A program made the position numbers and the translations under genes. A DNA stretch of 64,000 nucleotides from assembly GCF_001509795.1 (NCBI RefSeq), contig NZ_LLZN01000050.1, positions 145,322-209,321 of the forward strand, written 5' to 3'. This document shows, piece after piece, positions 16,646 to 25,496 of the stretch (position 1 is its first letter; every line of letters begins with the position of its first letter). The notes beneath the pieces are model-generated. The model was not told where the DNA came from. It saw only the letters and a list, made by a program, of their open reading frames with translations, and made no database searches. The stretch comes from Streptomyces sp. NRRL WC-3605 (GTDB lineage Bacteria; Actinomycetota; Actinomycetes; Streptomycetales; Streptomycetaceae).

Positions 16646-17989
16646 TCAGATGTTCCGGAAGCGGTTGATGGAGTCGAGGTGCTTGGCGCGCAGCTCCTGG
16701 TCGCGCACGCCCAGGCCCTCCTCGGGGGCCAGGCACAGCACGCCGACCTTGCCCTGGTGCAGGTTGCGGTGCACGTCGTAGGCGGCCTGGCCGGTGTCCT
16801 CCAGGGAGTACACCTTCGACAGGGTCGGGTGGATCTTGCCCTTCGCGATGAGGCGGTTGGCCTCCCACGCCTCGCGGTAGTTGGCGAAGTGCGAGCCGAT
16901 GATCCGCTTCAGCGACATCCACAGGTAGCGGTTGTCGTACTGGTGCATGTAGCCCGAGGTGGAGGCGCAGGTGGTGATGGTGCCGCCCTTGCGGGTGACG
17001 TAGACCGAGGCGCCGAAGGTCTCCCGGCCGGGGTGCTCGAAGACGATGTCGATGTCCTCGCCGCCGGTGAGCTCGCGGATGCGCTTGCCGAAGCGCTTCC
17101 ACTCCTTGGGGTCCTGGGTGTTCTCGTCCTTCCAGAACCTGTAGTCCTCGGCGTTGCGGTCGATGATCGCGTCGGCGCCCATCGAGCGGCAGATCTCCGC
17201 CTTCTGCGGGGAGGAGACGACACAGATCGGGTTGGCGCCGCCGGCGAGGGCGAACTGCGTGGCGTACGAGCCGAGTCCACCGCTCGCGCCCCAGATCAGG
17301 ACGTTGTCGCCCTGCTTCATGCCGGCGCCGTTGCGGGAGACGAGCTGGCGGTAGGCGGTGGAGTTCACCAGGCCGGGGGCCGCTGCCTCCTCCCAGCTCA
17401 GGTGGCCGGGCTTGGGCATGAGCTGGTTGGACTTGACGAGGGCGATCTCGGCGAGGCCGCCGAAGTTCGTCTCGAAGCCCCAGATGCGCTGCTCGGGGTC
17501 GAGCATCGTGTCGTTGTGCCCGTCGCTGGACTCCAGCTCGACGGAGAGGCAGTGCGCGACGACCTCGTCGCCGGGCTTCCAGGAGTTGACGCCCGGGCCG
17601 GTGCGCAGGACGACGCCCGCGAGGTCGGAGCCGATGATGTGGTACGGCAGGTCGTGGCGCTTGGCCAGCTCGCTGGTGCGGCCGTAGCGCTCCAGGAAGC
17701 CGAAGGTGGACAGCGGCTCGAAGATCGACGTCCACACCGAGTTGTAGTTCACCGACGAGGCCATGACGGCCACCAGGGCCTCGCCCGGGCCGAGCTCGGG
17801 CAGGGGCACGTCGTCGAGGTGGATCGACTTGCGCGGGTCCTTGTCGCGGGTCGTCAGGCCCGCGAACATCTCCGTCTCGTCCTTGTGCACGGTGATCGCG
17901 CGGTACGACTCGGGGAGCGGGAGGGCGGCGAAGTCCTCCGACGTGGAGTCGGGCGACTGGATCGCGGCCAGGATGTCCTTCGTGGTCAC
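16646..17989 (-). CDS. ccr: Crotonyl-CoA carboxylase/reductase
   Basis: 447 aa, a zinc-less medium-chain reductase. It reductively carboxylates crotonyl-CoA to ethylmalonyl-CoA using NADPH and CO2. Asn81, Phe172-Glu173 and His367 align with the CO2-binding set known from the Kitasatospora enzyme, separating it from plain enoyl reductases. IWGASGGLGSYATQFAL is the NADPH loop. The GTG start at 17989 has GGAGG 7 bases upstream. It is the first gene of the minus-strand operon ccr-ecm-mcl1-mch-mcd, whose product also feeds ethylmalonyl-CoA extender units to polyketide synthases in many Streptomyces. Its upstream region holds paired palindromes. Confidence 0.96.
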   Translation of the reverse strand: MTTKDILAAIQSPDSTSEDFAALPLPESYRAITVHKDETEMFAGLTTRDKDPRKSIHLDDVPLPELGPGEALVAVMASSVNYNSVWTSIFEPLSTFGFLERYGRTSELAKRHDLPYHIIGSDLAGVVLRTGPGVNSWKPGDEVVAHCLSVELESSDGHNDTMLDPEQRIWGFETNFGGLAEIALVKSNQLMPKPGHLSWEEAAAPGLVNSTAYRQLVSRNGAGMKQGDNVLIWGASGGLGSYATQFALAGGANPICVVSSPQKAEICRSMGADAIIDRNAEDYRFWKDENTQDPKEWKRFGKRIRELTGGEDIDIVFEHPGRETFGASVYVTRKGGTITTCASTSGYMHQYDNRYLWMSLKRIIGSHFANYREAWEANRLIAKGKIHPTLSKVYSLEDTGQAAYDVHRNLHQGKVGVLCLAPEEGLGVRDQELRAKHLDSINRFRNI

Positions 17990-18361
17990 GGTGTTGCCTC
18001 CGGCGGTGAGCGCCCTGAGGGAGGGGCGCTGAGGGTTACGTCGGTGCTGCTGAGGGTTTTTTCGGGGTGCCGTCGGTTCGGCCTGTGGTGCTGTGCGGCG
18101 GCGCATGGTGGCGCGGGAGGTTGCCTGTGACGCAGGCGCCGGGCGCGCAGGCCCCGGGAGGGACTTGCGGGGACAGCCGGCGTACGAAAGGTCTCTGCAC
18201 GCCGGCCGCCCGGACTCCTTCAACGTATGGCACGCCGTGTCATCCGGCAAGGCACTGCGTGCCAGAAGTTGCTCTCAGATGAAATCTTTACGTAACAAAT
18301 GAGCGATGATCGATCGAACGGGCTCTGGAAGCCGCCAGAAAAGGGCCCCTGACATGCCAAA
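17990..18361 (-). promoter_or_regulatory. ccr upstream region
   Basis: No gene is visible in this 372-base part of the gap between ccr and the TetR gene. It contains the ccr ribosome-binding site, a GC-rich leader and, at 18221-18300, an unusually AT-rich stretch for this genome with the palindrome TTACGTAA (18288-18295). The ccr promoter most likely lies here on the minus strand, giving a 5' untranslated region of up to about 250 bases. I could not pick a clear -35/-10 pair. Confidence 0.5.
18229..18263. promoter_or_regulatory. Two tandem GGCAC-N3-GTGYC palindromes upstream of ccr
   Basis: GGCACGCCGTGTC (18229-18241) and GGCACTGCGTGCC (18251-18263) are near-identical 13-base inverted repeats whose starts are 22 bases apart, about two helical turns. 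They sit in the AT-rich part of the ccr upstream region, next to a TetR gene, and look like a cooperative operator pair. The protein that binds them is unknown. Confidence 0.45.
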
Positions 18362-18385
18362 ACGGCCACCCGGGCGGGTGGCCGT
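18362..18385 (-). terminator. Terminator of the TetR gene
   Basis: A perfect 10-bp stem (acggccaccc / gggtggccgt) with a 4-base loop is followed, on the minus strand, by TTTTGG. It lies 43 bases beyond the stop of the TetR gene and separates it from ccr. Confidence 0.85.
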
Positions 18386-18428
18386 CATCACGGCGGGGGA
18401 GTGGCCGAACCCACTCCCGTCCGTCGTC

Positions 18429-19238
18429 TCAGCGTTCCTTGAGGGCCTGCTCGATGGTGCGCATCACCTCGTCCAGCGGCGCGTCGGTCCGCGCCACCGT
18501 CACCAGGACCTCGCCCTCGGTGGCCACCGAGGCCGTCGTCGTACGCGGGGCGGTGTCCCGGCCGGCGCCGATCCCCGTACCGAACGTGCGGCGCACGATC
18601 GCGAAGGCGTGGTCGAGCTGCGCCTCCACGTCCCCCTGCCCGCCGGCCCGCAGCCAGCGCCGCAGCACGTGGTTGTGGGCGGTGACCACCGCCGACGCCG
18701 CGACCTCCGCCAGCAGCGGGTCGTCGTTGGCGTCGTCGTCGTGCGCGTGCTCGTCGAAGTGGCCCAGCAGATAGCGGGTGAACAGGCGCTCGTAGCGGGC
18801 CACCGAGGCGATCTCCGCCTCCCGCAGGGTGGGCACCTCGCGGGTCAGCTTGTAGCGGGCGACCGAGATCTCCGGCCGGGCCGCGTACATCCGCATGACC
18901 TCCTTGATGCCCCGGCACACCGTGTCGAGCGGGTGCTCGTGCGGCGGGGCGGCGTTGAGCACCGCCTCGGCGCGGACCAGGGTGTCGTCGTGGTCCGGGA
19001 AGATCGCCTCTTCCTTGGAGCGGAAGTGGCGGAAGAAGGTGCGGCGGGCGACCCCGGCCGCGGCCGCGATCTCGTCGACCGTGGTCGCCTCGTATCCCTT
19101 GGTCGCGAACAGCTCCATGGCCGCGGCCGCCAGTTCGCGGCGCATCTTGAGCCGTTGGGCGGCGGCACGGCCGCCCGCGGCGCTCTCCGGCGCGTCGGGC
19201 GCAGCTGGTGTACGTGAGGACTTGGCGGGCTGGGACAT
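18429..19238 (-). CDS. TetR-family transcriptional regulator
   Basis: 269 aa. A TetR DNA-binding domain (about residues 30-80) shows the usual pattern: MELFATKGYEATTVDEIAAA, then the recognition helix region GVARRTFFRHFRSKEEA. The C-terminal part is a helical ligand domain with an acidic HAHDDDAND insert and a longer than usual tail. Position between ccr and a 3-hydroxyacyl-CoA dehydrogenase on the same strand suggests control of one or both in response to an acyl-CoA, which is inference. ATG at 19238 is chosen because it places the helix-turn-helix normally; no ribosome-binding site is clear. Its own terminator lies downstream. Confidence 0.88.
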   Translation of the reverse strand: MSQPAKSSRTPAAPDAPESAAGGRAAAQRLKMRRELAAAAMELFATKGYEATTVDEIAAAAGVARRTFFRHFRSKEEAIFPDHDDTLVRAEAVLNAAPPHEHPLDTVCRGIKEVMRMYAARPEISVARYKLTREVPTLREAEIASVARYERLFTRYLLGHFDEHAHDDDANDDPLLAEVAASAVVTAHNHVLRRWLRAGGQGDVEAQLDHAFAIVRRTFGTGIGAGRDTAPRTTTASVATEGEVLVTVARTDAPLDEVMRTIEQALKER

Positions 19239-19374
19239 GACCCGAACGTACTGCATGTCCGCAGCTCGATGCGCGTGTACGGGGTTTCCCCCGCCCTGGG
19301 CGGGCGGGGGTCCTCCGGCCGGATCGAGCAGTCCGCCCCAGTCGCGGTCGCCTCGGAACCAGTCGCCGATGCCG

Positions 19375-21180
19375 TCAGCGCCGGGCATATTCGCGGAAGC
19401 CGCGGCCGGTCTTGCGGCCGAGGCAGCCCGCGGCCACCAGGTGCTCCAGCAGGGGGGCCGGAGCGAGGCCCGGGTCGCGGAACTCGCGGTGCAGGACCTT
19501 CTCGATGGCCAGCGAGACGTCCAGTCCGACGACGTCCAGCAGCTCGAACGGGCCCATCGGGTAACCGCCGCCCAGCTTCATCGCGGCGTCGATGTCGTCG
19601 AGCGACGCGTAGTGCTCCTGCACCATCTTGATCGCGTTGTTGAGGTACGGGAACAGCAGGGCGTTCACGATGAACCCGGCCCGGTCGCCGCAGTCGACGG
19701 CGTGCTTCCTGATCTTCGCGCAGACCTCGCGGACCGTGGCGTGCACGTCGTCGGCGGTCAGGACCGTGCGGACGACCTCGACGAGCTTCATGGCCGGCGC
19801 GGGGTTGAAGAAGTGCATGCCGATCACGTCCTGCGGACGCGAGGTGGCCCGGGCGCAGGCGACGACGGGCAGCGAGGAGGTCGTGGTGGCGAGCACCGCG
19901 CCCGGCTTGCAGACCTTGTCCAGCGCCGCGAACAGCTGCCGCTTGACGTCCAGGTCCTCGGCGACGGCCTCCACGGCCAGGTCGACGTCGGCGAACGCGT
20001 CGTAGCTGCCCGCCGCGGTGATCCGGTCCAGGGTCTGCGCGGCCGCCTCGGCGGTCATCCGGCCCTTGTCCACGGACCGCGACAGCGACTTGCCGATACG
20101 GGCCTTCGCAATCTGCGCCTTCTCCTCGCTGCGGGCGGCGAGGACGACGTCGTACCCGGCCTTGGCGAAGACCTCGGCGATGCCGGACGCCATGGTGCCG
20201 GAGCCGGCCACGCCGACGGAGCGGACCGTCCGGCCGGGCGTCAGGGAGGCGCCCTCCAGCGGCGTCAGCGCGTCCCGCACGACGGTGGCGCTGCCCGGGG
20301 CCTCGTACGTGTAGAAGCCGCGGCCCGACTTACGGCCCGTCAGGCCCGCCTCGCTGAGCTGCTTGAGGATCGGGGCGGGGGCGTGCAGCCGGTCGCGGGA
20401 CTCGGCGTACATGGCCTCCAGGACCGTGCGGGCGGTGTCGATGCCGATCAGGTCGAGCAGGGCGAGCGGCCCCATGGGCAGCCCGCAGCCCAGCCGCATC
20501 GCGGCGTCGATGTCCTCGCGTGAGGCGTACTTCGCCTCGTACATCGCGGCGGCCTGGTTGAGGTAGCCGAACAGCAGGCCGTCGGCGACGAATCCGGGCC
20601 GGTCGCCGACGGCGACGGGCTCCTTGCCGAGGTCCAGGGCGAGGTTGGTGACGGCGGAGACGGCGGTCGGCGCGGTCAGCACCGAGGAGACGACCTCGAC
20701 GAGCCTCATGGCGGGCGCCGGGTTGAAGAAGTGCAGGCCGAGGACGCGCTCGGGGCGGGCGGAGTCGGCCGCGAGCCGGGTCACCGACAGGGCGTTGGTG
20801 CCGGTCGCGAGGATCGTCTCCGGGCGGACGATGCCGTCCAGCTCCCGGAAGATCTGGTGCTTGATCTCGTACGACTCCGGGGCGACCTCGATGACCAGGT
20901 CCGCGTCGGCCGCGGCCCGCAGGTCGGTGGAGGTGCGGACGCGGGCGAGGGCGTCCGCGCGCTCCTGCTCCGTCAGCCGGCCGCGCTCCACGGCACGGGC
21001 GGTGGAGGACTCCAGGGCGGTGACGGCCTGGGCGGCGGCCGCCTCGCTGATGTCGATGCCGACGACCTGGCGGCCGGCCTTGGCGAGGACTTCGGTGATG
21101 CCGGTGCCCATCGTGCCGAGGCCGACCACGGCGACGGTCCTGAGCGGGGACAGAGAGGTGTCGGACAGGGGAGTGGCCAT
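19375..21180 (-). CDS. Duplicated-domain 3-hydroxyacyl-CoA (3-hydroxybutyryl-CoA) dehydrogenase
   Basis: 601 aa built from two copies of the dehydrogenase (NAD-binding plus C-terminal helical domain). Copy one begins VAVVGLGTMGTGITEVLAKA; copy two, from about residue 310, has VGVAGSGTMASGIAEVFAKA. Both keep LGLHFFNPAPAMRLVEVV / IGMHFFNPAPAMKLVEVV with the catalytic His, and both end in a GRKSGRGFYTYE or GRKTGRGFREYA block. A standard enzyme is about 285 aa and dimeric, so this is a tandem fusion. It makes or uses acetoacetyl-CoA/3-hydroxybutyryl-CoA, the feed into crotonyl-CoA for ccr. The ATG has GGAG upstream. Confidence 0.9.
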   Translation of the reverse strand: MATPLSDTSLSPLRTVAVVGLGTMGTGITEVLAKAGRQVVGIDISEAAAAQAVTALESSTARAVERGRLTEQERADALARVRTSTDLRAAADADLVIEVAPESYEIKHQIFRELDGIVRPETILATGTNALSVTRLAADSARPERVLGLHFFNPAPAMRLVEVVSSVLTAPTAVSAVTNLALDLGKEPVAVGDRPGFVADGLLFGYLNQAAAMYEAKYASREDIDAAMRLGCGLPMGPLALLDLIGIDTARTVLEAMYAESRDRLHAPAPILKQLSEAGLTGRKSGRGFYTYEAPGSATVVRDALTPLEGASLTPGRTVRSVGVAGSGTMASGIAEVFAKAGYDVVLAARSEEKAQIAKARIGKSLSRSVDKGRMTAEAAAQTLDRITAAGSYDAFADVDLAVEAVAEDLDVKRQLFAALDKVCKPGAVLATTTSSLPVVACARATSRPQDVIGMHFFNPAPAMKLVEVVRTVLTADDVHATVREVCAKIRKHAVDCGDRAGFIVNALLFPYLNNAIKMVQEHYASLDDIDAAMKLGGGYPMGPFELLDVVGLDVSLAIEKVLHREFRDPGLAPAPLLEHLVAAGCLGRKTGRGFREYARR

Positions 21181-21534
21181 CGCGGGACTCCAGGAATGAG
21201 GGTGACGACTGGGAACGCGTCCGGACGCGCCGGACGCGGAAGGAGTGCGGGTGTTGCCGGGCTGCGAGCGCACACGCCCGGTGCCGTCGCTGCGGACGTG
21301 CACACGTCCGAGGAGCGGTGATGACCGACCGGCCCTGTCCCGTGGCCGAGTCGTACTGCGGTACCTGAAGTACCGAACCGACTGCTCTCGCGAGGGCTGC
21401 GTCACCAGGCCGCCGCGAGGGGGTGCGAGTGGGTAACTCGCTCGTCTGAGATTAACTCGCGGGTAACGAGCGCGCCACCCCCCGGGTTTGTGATGTAGGT
21501 CCCGCACCCCCGACCGCGCGCCTAGTCTCTTCCC
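21181..21534. promoter_or_regulatory. Divergent intergenic region with palindromes
   Basis: 354 bases without a gene, between the dehydrogenase (minus) and the HEAT protein (plus). Visible elements: GTAC three times at 21353, 21361 and 21370, forming GGTAC-ctgaa-GTACC (21360-21374); GCGAGT-gggta-ACTCGC (21425-21441); TTAACTCGCGGGTAA (21452-21466), a TTAAC-N5-GGTAA inverted repeat; and TAGTCT (21523-21528), the -10 box of the HEAT gene. The palindromes resemble TetR-type operators, and a TetR gene is the next gene but one. Confidence 0.5.
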
Positions 21535-22110
21535 ATGAGCGAAGAGTTGCGATCACTCACGGAGCGCTTACGGCAGGAGTCCGGAGCGACACCCGCGTAC
21601 GACCGCCTCGTGGCCACCGCCGACCTCGACGAACTCGCGGAGGTGCTGACCGCTCCCGGACAGCCGTTGTGGGCCCGGGAGTTGGCCGCGTTCCGGCTCG
21701 GCCTCGCCGGGGACCGGCGGGCGTTCGAATCCCTCGTCCTGCTGCTGAACCACCGGGACCCGCAGCGCTGCGCCTCCGCCGCGCACGCCCTCGCCCGGCT
21801 CGGCGACCCGCGCACGGCCCGCGCGGCGGCCGCCCTCGCCACCAACGAACTGCGGGTCGCCTACGCGCTGCACCCGGTCCGCCTGCTGGTGGAGCTGCGC
21901 GCCCCCGAGGCGGTGCCCGCCCTCATCACCACGCTGGAGCGGCGGCTGCGCCCGCACGACCCCTACCGTCGGGTGGCCCTCGCCTGCGTCGACGGGCTCG
22001 GCGTGCTCGGTGACGACCGGGCCCGTCGCGTCCTGAACGAGGCGCTGGCCCACCCGGCCCTGGCGGAGGCGGCGGTGCGGGCCCTGGGCCGGATCCCGCG
22101 CCGGCGCTGA
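21535..22110 (+). CDS. HEAT-repeat-like protein with a TTA codon
   Basis: 191 aa, nearly all helical. Repeated units such as LNHRDPQRCASAAHALARLG, LVELRAPEAVPALITTLERR and DGLGVLGDDRARRVLNEALA have the spacing of PBS-lyase/HEAT repeats, which form a curved protein-binding surface. There is no catalytic motif, so an adaptor role is likely. TAGTCT lies 6 bases before the ATG, predicting a leaderless transcript. Leu12 is encoded by TTA (21568-21570), making it a likely bldA target with late expression. It ends 16 bases before a convergent acetyltransferase gene. Confidence 0.8.
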   Translation: MSEELRSLTERLRQESGATPAYDRLVATADLDELAEVLTAPGQPLWARELAAFRLGLAGDRRAFESLVLLLNHRDPQRCASAAHALARLGDPRTARAAAALATNELRVAYALHPVRLLVELRAPEAVPALITTLERRLRPHDPYRRVALACVDGLGVLGDDRARRVLNEALAHPALAEAAVRALGRIPRRR

Positions 22111-22126
22111 GGGTGCGGGCCGGCCG

Positions 22127-22663
22127 TCAGCCGGACGGGAGCGCGCGGGCGTACCGCACCTCGGGCACCGCCACCCCGCCCACCTCGAAGGGCTCCGCGG
22201 CACCGTCCGGCCCGAAGCCCGCCCGCGCGTAGAAGCGACGGGCCCGGGCGTTGTCCCTCAGTACCCACAGCAGCATGCGCCGGTGCCCGGCGAGCGCGCA
22301 CCGGCGCACCGACTCCGCGAGGAGGGCGCGGCCCGCCCCGGTGCCGATCCGGGCCGGGTCCACGTACAGCGCGTACAGCTCGGCGCCCTCGGTGCGGGTG
22401 CCGTCGTGGTCGCGGTAGGGGCCGTGGCAGCCCCAGCCGACGACCCGGTAGCCCTCCTCCGCCACCAGGTTCACCACCGCGCCGCCGGCCGCCGCGAGAT
22501 GGGCACGGCGCCGCTCGGCCTCCTGGGCCACGTCCATGGCGTCCAGGTAGGTCTGCGGCACGATCCCCCGGTAGGCGGCGCGCCAGCCGCCCACCCGGAT
22601 CTCGGCGACCCGGTCGCAGTCGTCCGAGGTCATGGGCCGGATGGTGAGGCGCTGATCGTCCAT
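22127..22663 (-). CDS. GNAT-family N-acetyltransferase
   Basis: 178 aa. The GNAT order is seen: RLTIRPMTSDDCDRVAEI at the start, a strand region ELYALYVDPARIGTGAGRAL that carries the acetyl-CoA loop (R/Q-x-x-G-x-G/A; here RIGTGAG), and DNARARRFYARAGFGPDG, the usual C-terminal helix and strand. It transfers acetyl from acetyl-CoA to an amine; the substrate is unknown. TAGAGT (22671-22676 on the complement) is 7 bases from the ATG, so the mRNA is probably leaderless. Confidence 0.88.
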   Translation of the reverse strand: MDDQRLTIRPMTSDDCDRVAEIRVGGWRAAYRGIVPQTYLDAMDVAQEAERRRAHLAAAGGAVVNLVAEEGYRVVGWGCHGPYRDHDGTRTEGAELYALYVDPARIGTGAGRALLAESVRRCALAGHRRMLLWVLRDNARARRFYARAGFGPDGAAEPFEVGGVAVPEVRYARALPSG

Positions 22664-22724
22664 GCCGTGCACTCTAGGCACCGCTCCGCCCGCCGGGCCT
22701 CCCATTGACCGGGCACCATCGGCG

Positions 22725-24284
22725 TCAGGGGCGGAAACCCACCAGGTCGTGGAGTTCCGTGCCGCGGGTCGTCGACTTCGTCGTCTTCGCGGTGGCCGGC
22801 TTCGGTGCGGGGGACGCCGCGCAGGTCGCGTCGGCCTCACCGGATCCGCGCGGCAGCGTGCCGTCGGCCAGGTACCGCGCCAGGTGCCGGTCCAGACAGC
22901 TGTTGCCGCCGAGGGTGACCGCGTGGTTGCCGCCGCCCTGCTCCACGACCAGCCGGGAGCCGGCCAGCCGCCGGTGGACGGTGACGGCCCCCTGGTACGG
23001 GGTGGCCGCGTCGCCGGTCGCCTGGAAGATCAGCACCGGCGGCACCTTCGTGTTGGTCACGTCCACCGGCTTCAGCGCCTTCGTCGGCCAGAACGCGCAC
23101 GGCGCGTTGTACCAGGCGTTGTTCCAGGTCATGAACGGCGCCTTCGTGTGAGCGGCCCAGTTGTCCGCCCGCCAGCGGTGCCAGTCGCGGGGCCAGGCGG
23201 CGTCGCGGCACTGCACGGCCGCGTAGACGCTGTAGCCGTTCCCGGCGGCCTCGTCCGCCGCGCCGAACCGCCGGTACGCCTCGACGAGCGGGCCGTCGTC
23301 CCGGTCGTTCGCGTACGCCGCGAACGCCTGGGCGAGCTGCGGCCAGTAGCCGTCGTAGTAGCCCCCGGGCAGGAACGTGTCCTCCAGTTCGGCCGGGCCC
23401 ACCGTGCCGCCGGCCGGGGTCCGCGCCAGTGCCGTGCGCAGGGCGTACCACCGCTCCTCGACCCGGGCCGGGTCCGTGCCGAGCCGGTACGTCCGGTCGT
23501 GCCGGGCGACCCAGGCCAGGAAGGCGCGGTGCCGGTCGTCGAAGGCGATGTCCTGGGCGAGGTTGTCGTCGTACCAGACGCCGGTGGGGTCCACGACGGA
23601 GTCCAGGACCGCCCGCCGCACCCGCTGCGGGAAGAGCTTGGCGTACACCGCGCCGAGATAGGTGCCGTACGAGTAGCCGAAGTAGCTGATGCGGGGGGCG
23701 CCCAGGGCGGCGCGGATCAGGTCCAGGTCGCGCGCGGCGCCGACCGTGTCGATGTACGGCAGCACGTCGGCGTACTTCTCGCCGCACGCGCGGGCGAACT
23801 CCTTGGCGCGCAGCAGGTTGGCCCGCTCCACCCACGGCGTGCTCGGCACGGAGTCCGGGCGCACGGGCGCGAAGTGGGTGGGGCGGCAGTCCAGCGCCGG
23901 GCGGCTCCGGCCGACGCCGCGCGGGTCGAAACCGACGACGTCGTACTGCGCGGCCACCGCCTTGGGCAGCGCCGAGGCGACATGACCGGCCAGCGCGAGA
24001 CCGCTGCCGCCCGGCCCGCCGGGGTTGACCAGGAGCGGGCCCTGGTACGTCTTCGCGGTGTGCGGGACGCGGGACAGGGCCAGCGTGATCGTGCGGCCCT
24101 TCGGTGCGGCGTGGTCCAGCGGCACCTTCAGCGAGGCGCACTGGAGCGTCGGGTACTTGGCGGTGCCGCACTTCTTCCAGGTGAGGGGAGCGGCGGGCGG
24201 GGCGCTCGCCTCGGCGGGGACGGCGGTCAGGGTCCCGGCCACGACGAGTGCGGCGCCGCACAGTACGGTTGCGCGTCTTCCCAA
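22725..24284 (-). CDS. Secreted alpha/beta-hydrolase, tripeptidyl aminopeptidase-like (peptidase S33)
   Basis: 519 aa. A Sec-type signal peptide (GRRATVLCGAALVVAGTLTA, cleavage near AEASA) is followed by an alpha/beta-hydrolase. The oxyanion region is LLVNPGGPGGSG, the nucleophile Ser lies in FGYSYGTYLGAVYA and the catalytic His in GGGNHAVTLGG; a family-typical C-terminal TAP domain surrounds the last. Homologues trim tripeptides from secreted proteins (SlpD/SlpE, Tap). The TTG start is supported by GGGAGGA 4 bases upstream. It probably helps extracellular protein scavenging. Confidence 0.9.
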   Translation of the reverse strand: MGRRATVLCGAALVVAGTLTAVPAEASAPPAAPLTWKKCGTAKYPTLQCASLKVPLDHAAPKGRTITLALSRVPHTAKTYQGPLLVNPGGPGGSGLALAGHVASALPKAVAAQYDVVGFDPRGVGRSRPALDCRPTHFAPVRPDSVPSTPWVERANLLRAKEFARACGEKYADVLPYIDTVGAARDLDLIRAALGAPRISYFGYSYGTYLGAVYAKLFPQRVRRAVLDSVVDPTGVWYDDNLAQDIAFDDRHRAFLAWVARHDRTYRLGTDPARVEERWYALRTALARTPAGGTVGPAELEDTFLPGGYYDGYWPQLAQAFAAYANDRDDGPLVEAYRRFGAADEAAGNGYSVYAAVQCRDAAWPRDWHRWRADNWAAHTKAPFMTWNNAWYNAPCAFWPTKALKPVDVTNTKVPPVLIFQATGDAATPYQGAVTVHRRLAGSRLVVEQGGGNHAVTLGGNSCLDRHLARYLADGTLPRGSGEADATCAASPAPKPATAKTTKSTTRGTELHDLVGFRP

Positions 24285-24435
24285 GGGGTCCTCCCAGGAC
24301 GAATGCGGCAGCGGGCCGCGCGTGCCACGGCCCGTGCCGCATTCGTCCCGGAACGGACGCCCGGAGGAACGGGTTCCGCCCGGATGTGACCCGATCGGGT
24401 CGCGAGATGCCCCCCGATGCCGCCGCGGCGCCCCC

Positions 24436-25470
24436 TCAGAGCAGCGTGAGCTGGGTGGGCCCGGGCTCCGGCTCGGCGGGGACGGGTTCGGGGATGCGGC
24501 GGGGCATCCCCGGGCGGGCGGGCCCGATGCCGTACTCCTGGGCGAGCTCGTGCACCTGACGGGTGATGCGGCGCTGGTACCACTTCGGCGCGTAGGCGCC
24601 GTCCGCGTACAGCCGCTCGTAGCGGCGCACCAGATGCGGGTGCTCGCGGCCCAGCCACGCCATGAACCACTCGCGCGCCCCGGGCCGCAGATGCAGCACC
24701 AGCGGGGTGACGGACGTGGCGCCGGAGGCGGCGATCGCCCGTACGGTGGCCCGCAGCTGCGCGGGCTGGTCGCCGAGGAACGGGATGACCGGCGCCATCA
24801 GCACCCCGCACCCCAGGCCGTGCTCGGTCAGGGTCCGCACGACGTCCAGGCGCCGCTCGGGAGCGGGCGTGCCCGGCTCCACGGTCCGCCACAGCTCGCG
24901 GTCGACGAAGCCGACCGAGACGGACACGCCCACGTCCGTGACCTCGGCGGACTGCCTCAGCAGGTCGAGGTCGCGCAGGATGAGCGTCCCCTTGGTCAGG
25001 ATCGAGTAGGGGTTGGCGTGGTCGCGCAGGGCCGACAGGATGCCCGGCATCAGGCGGTAGCGGCCCTCGGCGCGCTGGTAGCAGTCGACGTTGGTGCCCA
25101 TCGCTATGTGGTCGCCCTGCCAGCGACGGGAGGCCAGCTGCCGGCGCAGCAGCTCCGGCGCGTTCACCTTCACCACGATCTGGGAGTCGAAGTCGAGCCC
25201 CGTGTCCAGGTCGAGGTAGCTGTGGGTCTTGCGGGCGAAGCAGTACACACACGCGTGCGAGCAGCCCCGGTACGGGTTCACCGTCCATTCGAAAGGCATG
25301 CGCGAGGCGCCCGGCACCCGGTTCACGATCGAGCGGGCCCGGATCTCGTGGAACGTGATCCCGGCGAACTCGGGCGTGTCGAAGGTGCGGGTGACCACGG
25401 CGTCCGCGCCGAACAGACCGGTGTCGGCCCGGCTGTGGTCCGTCTCCAGGGCGAGGTTCTCCCAGCGCAT
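24436..25470 (-). CDS. Radical SAM protein, Rv2578c family
   Basis: 344 aa. The [4Fe-4S] cluster motif CX3CX2C is at Cys70, Cys74 and Cys77 (YRGCSHACVYCFARKTH), the form seen in the Rv2578c/SplB-like group. NPYSILTKGTLILRD and VSVSVGFVD are later barrel strands. The family includes DNA photoproduct lyase-like proteins; the reaction here is unknown. ATG at 25470 follows GAGGAGG. A perfect SOS box and a TATTCT -10 box lie 27-44 bases upstream, so this gene is probably induced by DNA damage through LexA. Confidence 0.87.
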   Translation of the reverse strand: MRWENLALETDHSRADTGLFGADAVVTRTFDTPEFAGITFHEIRARSIVNRVPGASRMPFEWTVNPYRGCSHACVYCFARKTHSYLDLDTGLDFDSQIVVKVNAPELLRRQLASRRWQGDHIAMGTNVDCYQRAEGRYRLMPGILSALRDHANPYSILTKGTLILRDLDLLRQSAEVTDVGVSVSVGFVDRELWRTVEPGTPAPERRLDVVRTLTEHGLGCGVLMAPVIPFLGDQPAQLRATVRAIAASGATSVTPLVLHLRPGAREWFMAWLGREHPHLVRRYERLYADGAYAPKWYQRRITRQVHELAQEYGIGPARPGMPRRIPEPVPAEPEPGPTQLTLL

Positions 25471-25496
25471 GGTGCCTCCTCGGTAGCACTGCCCCC

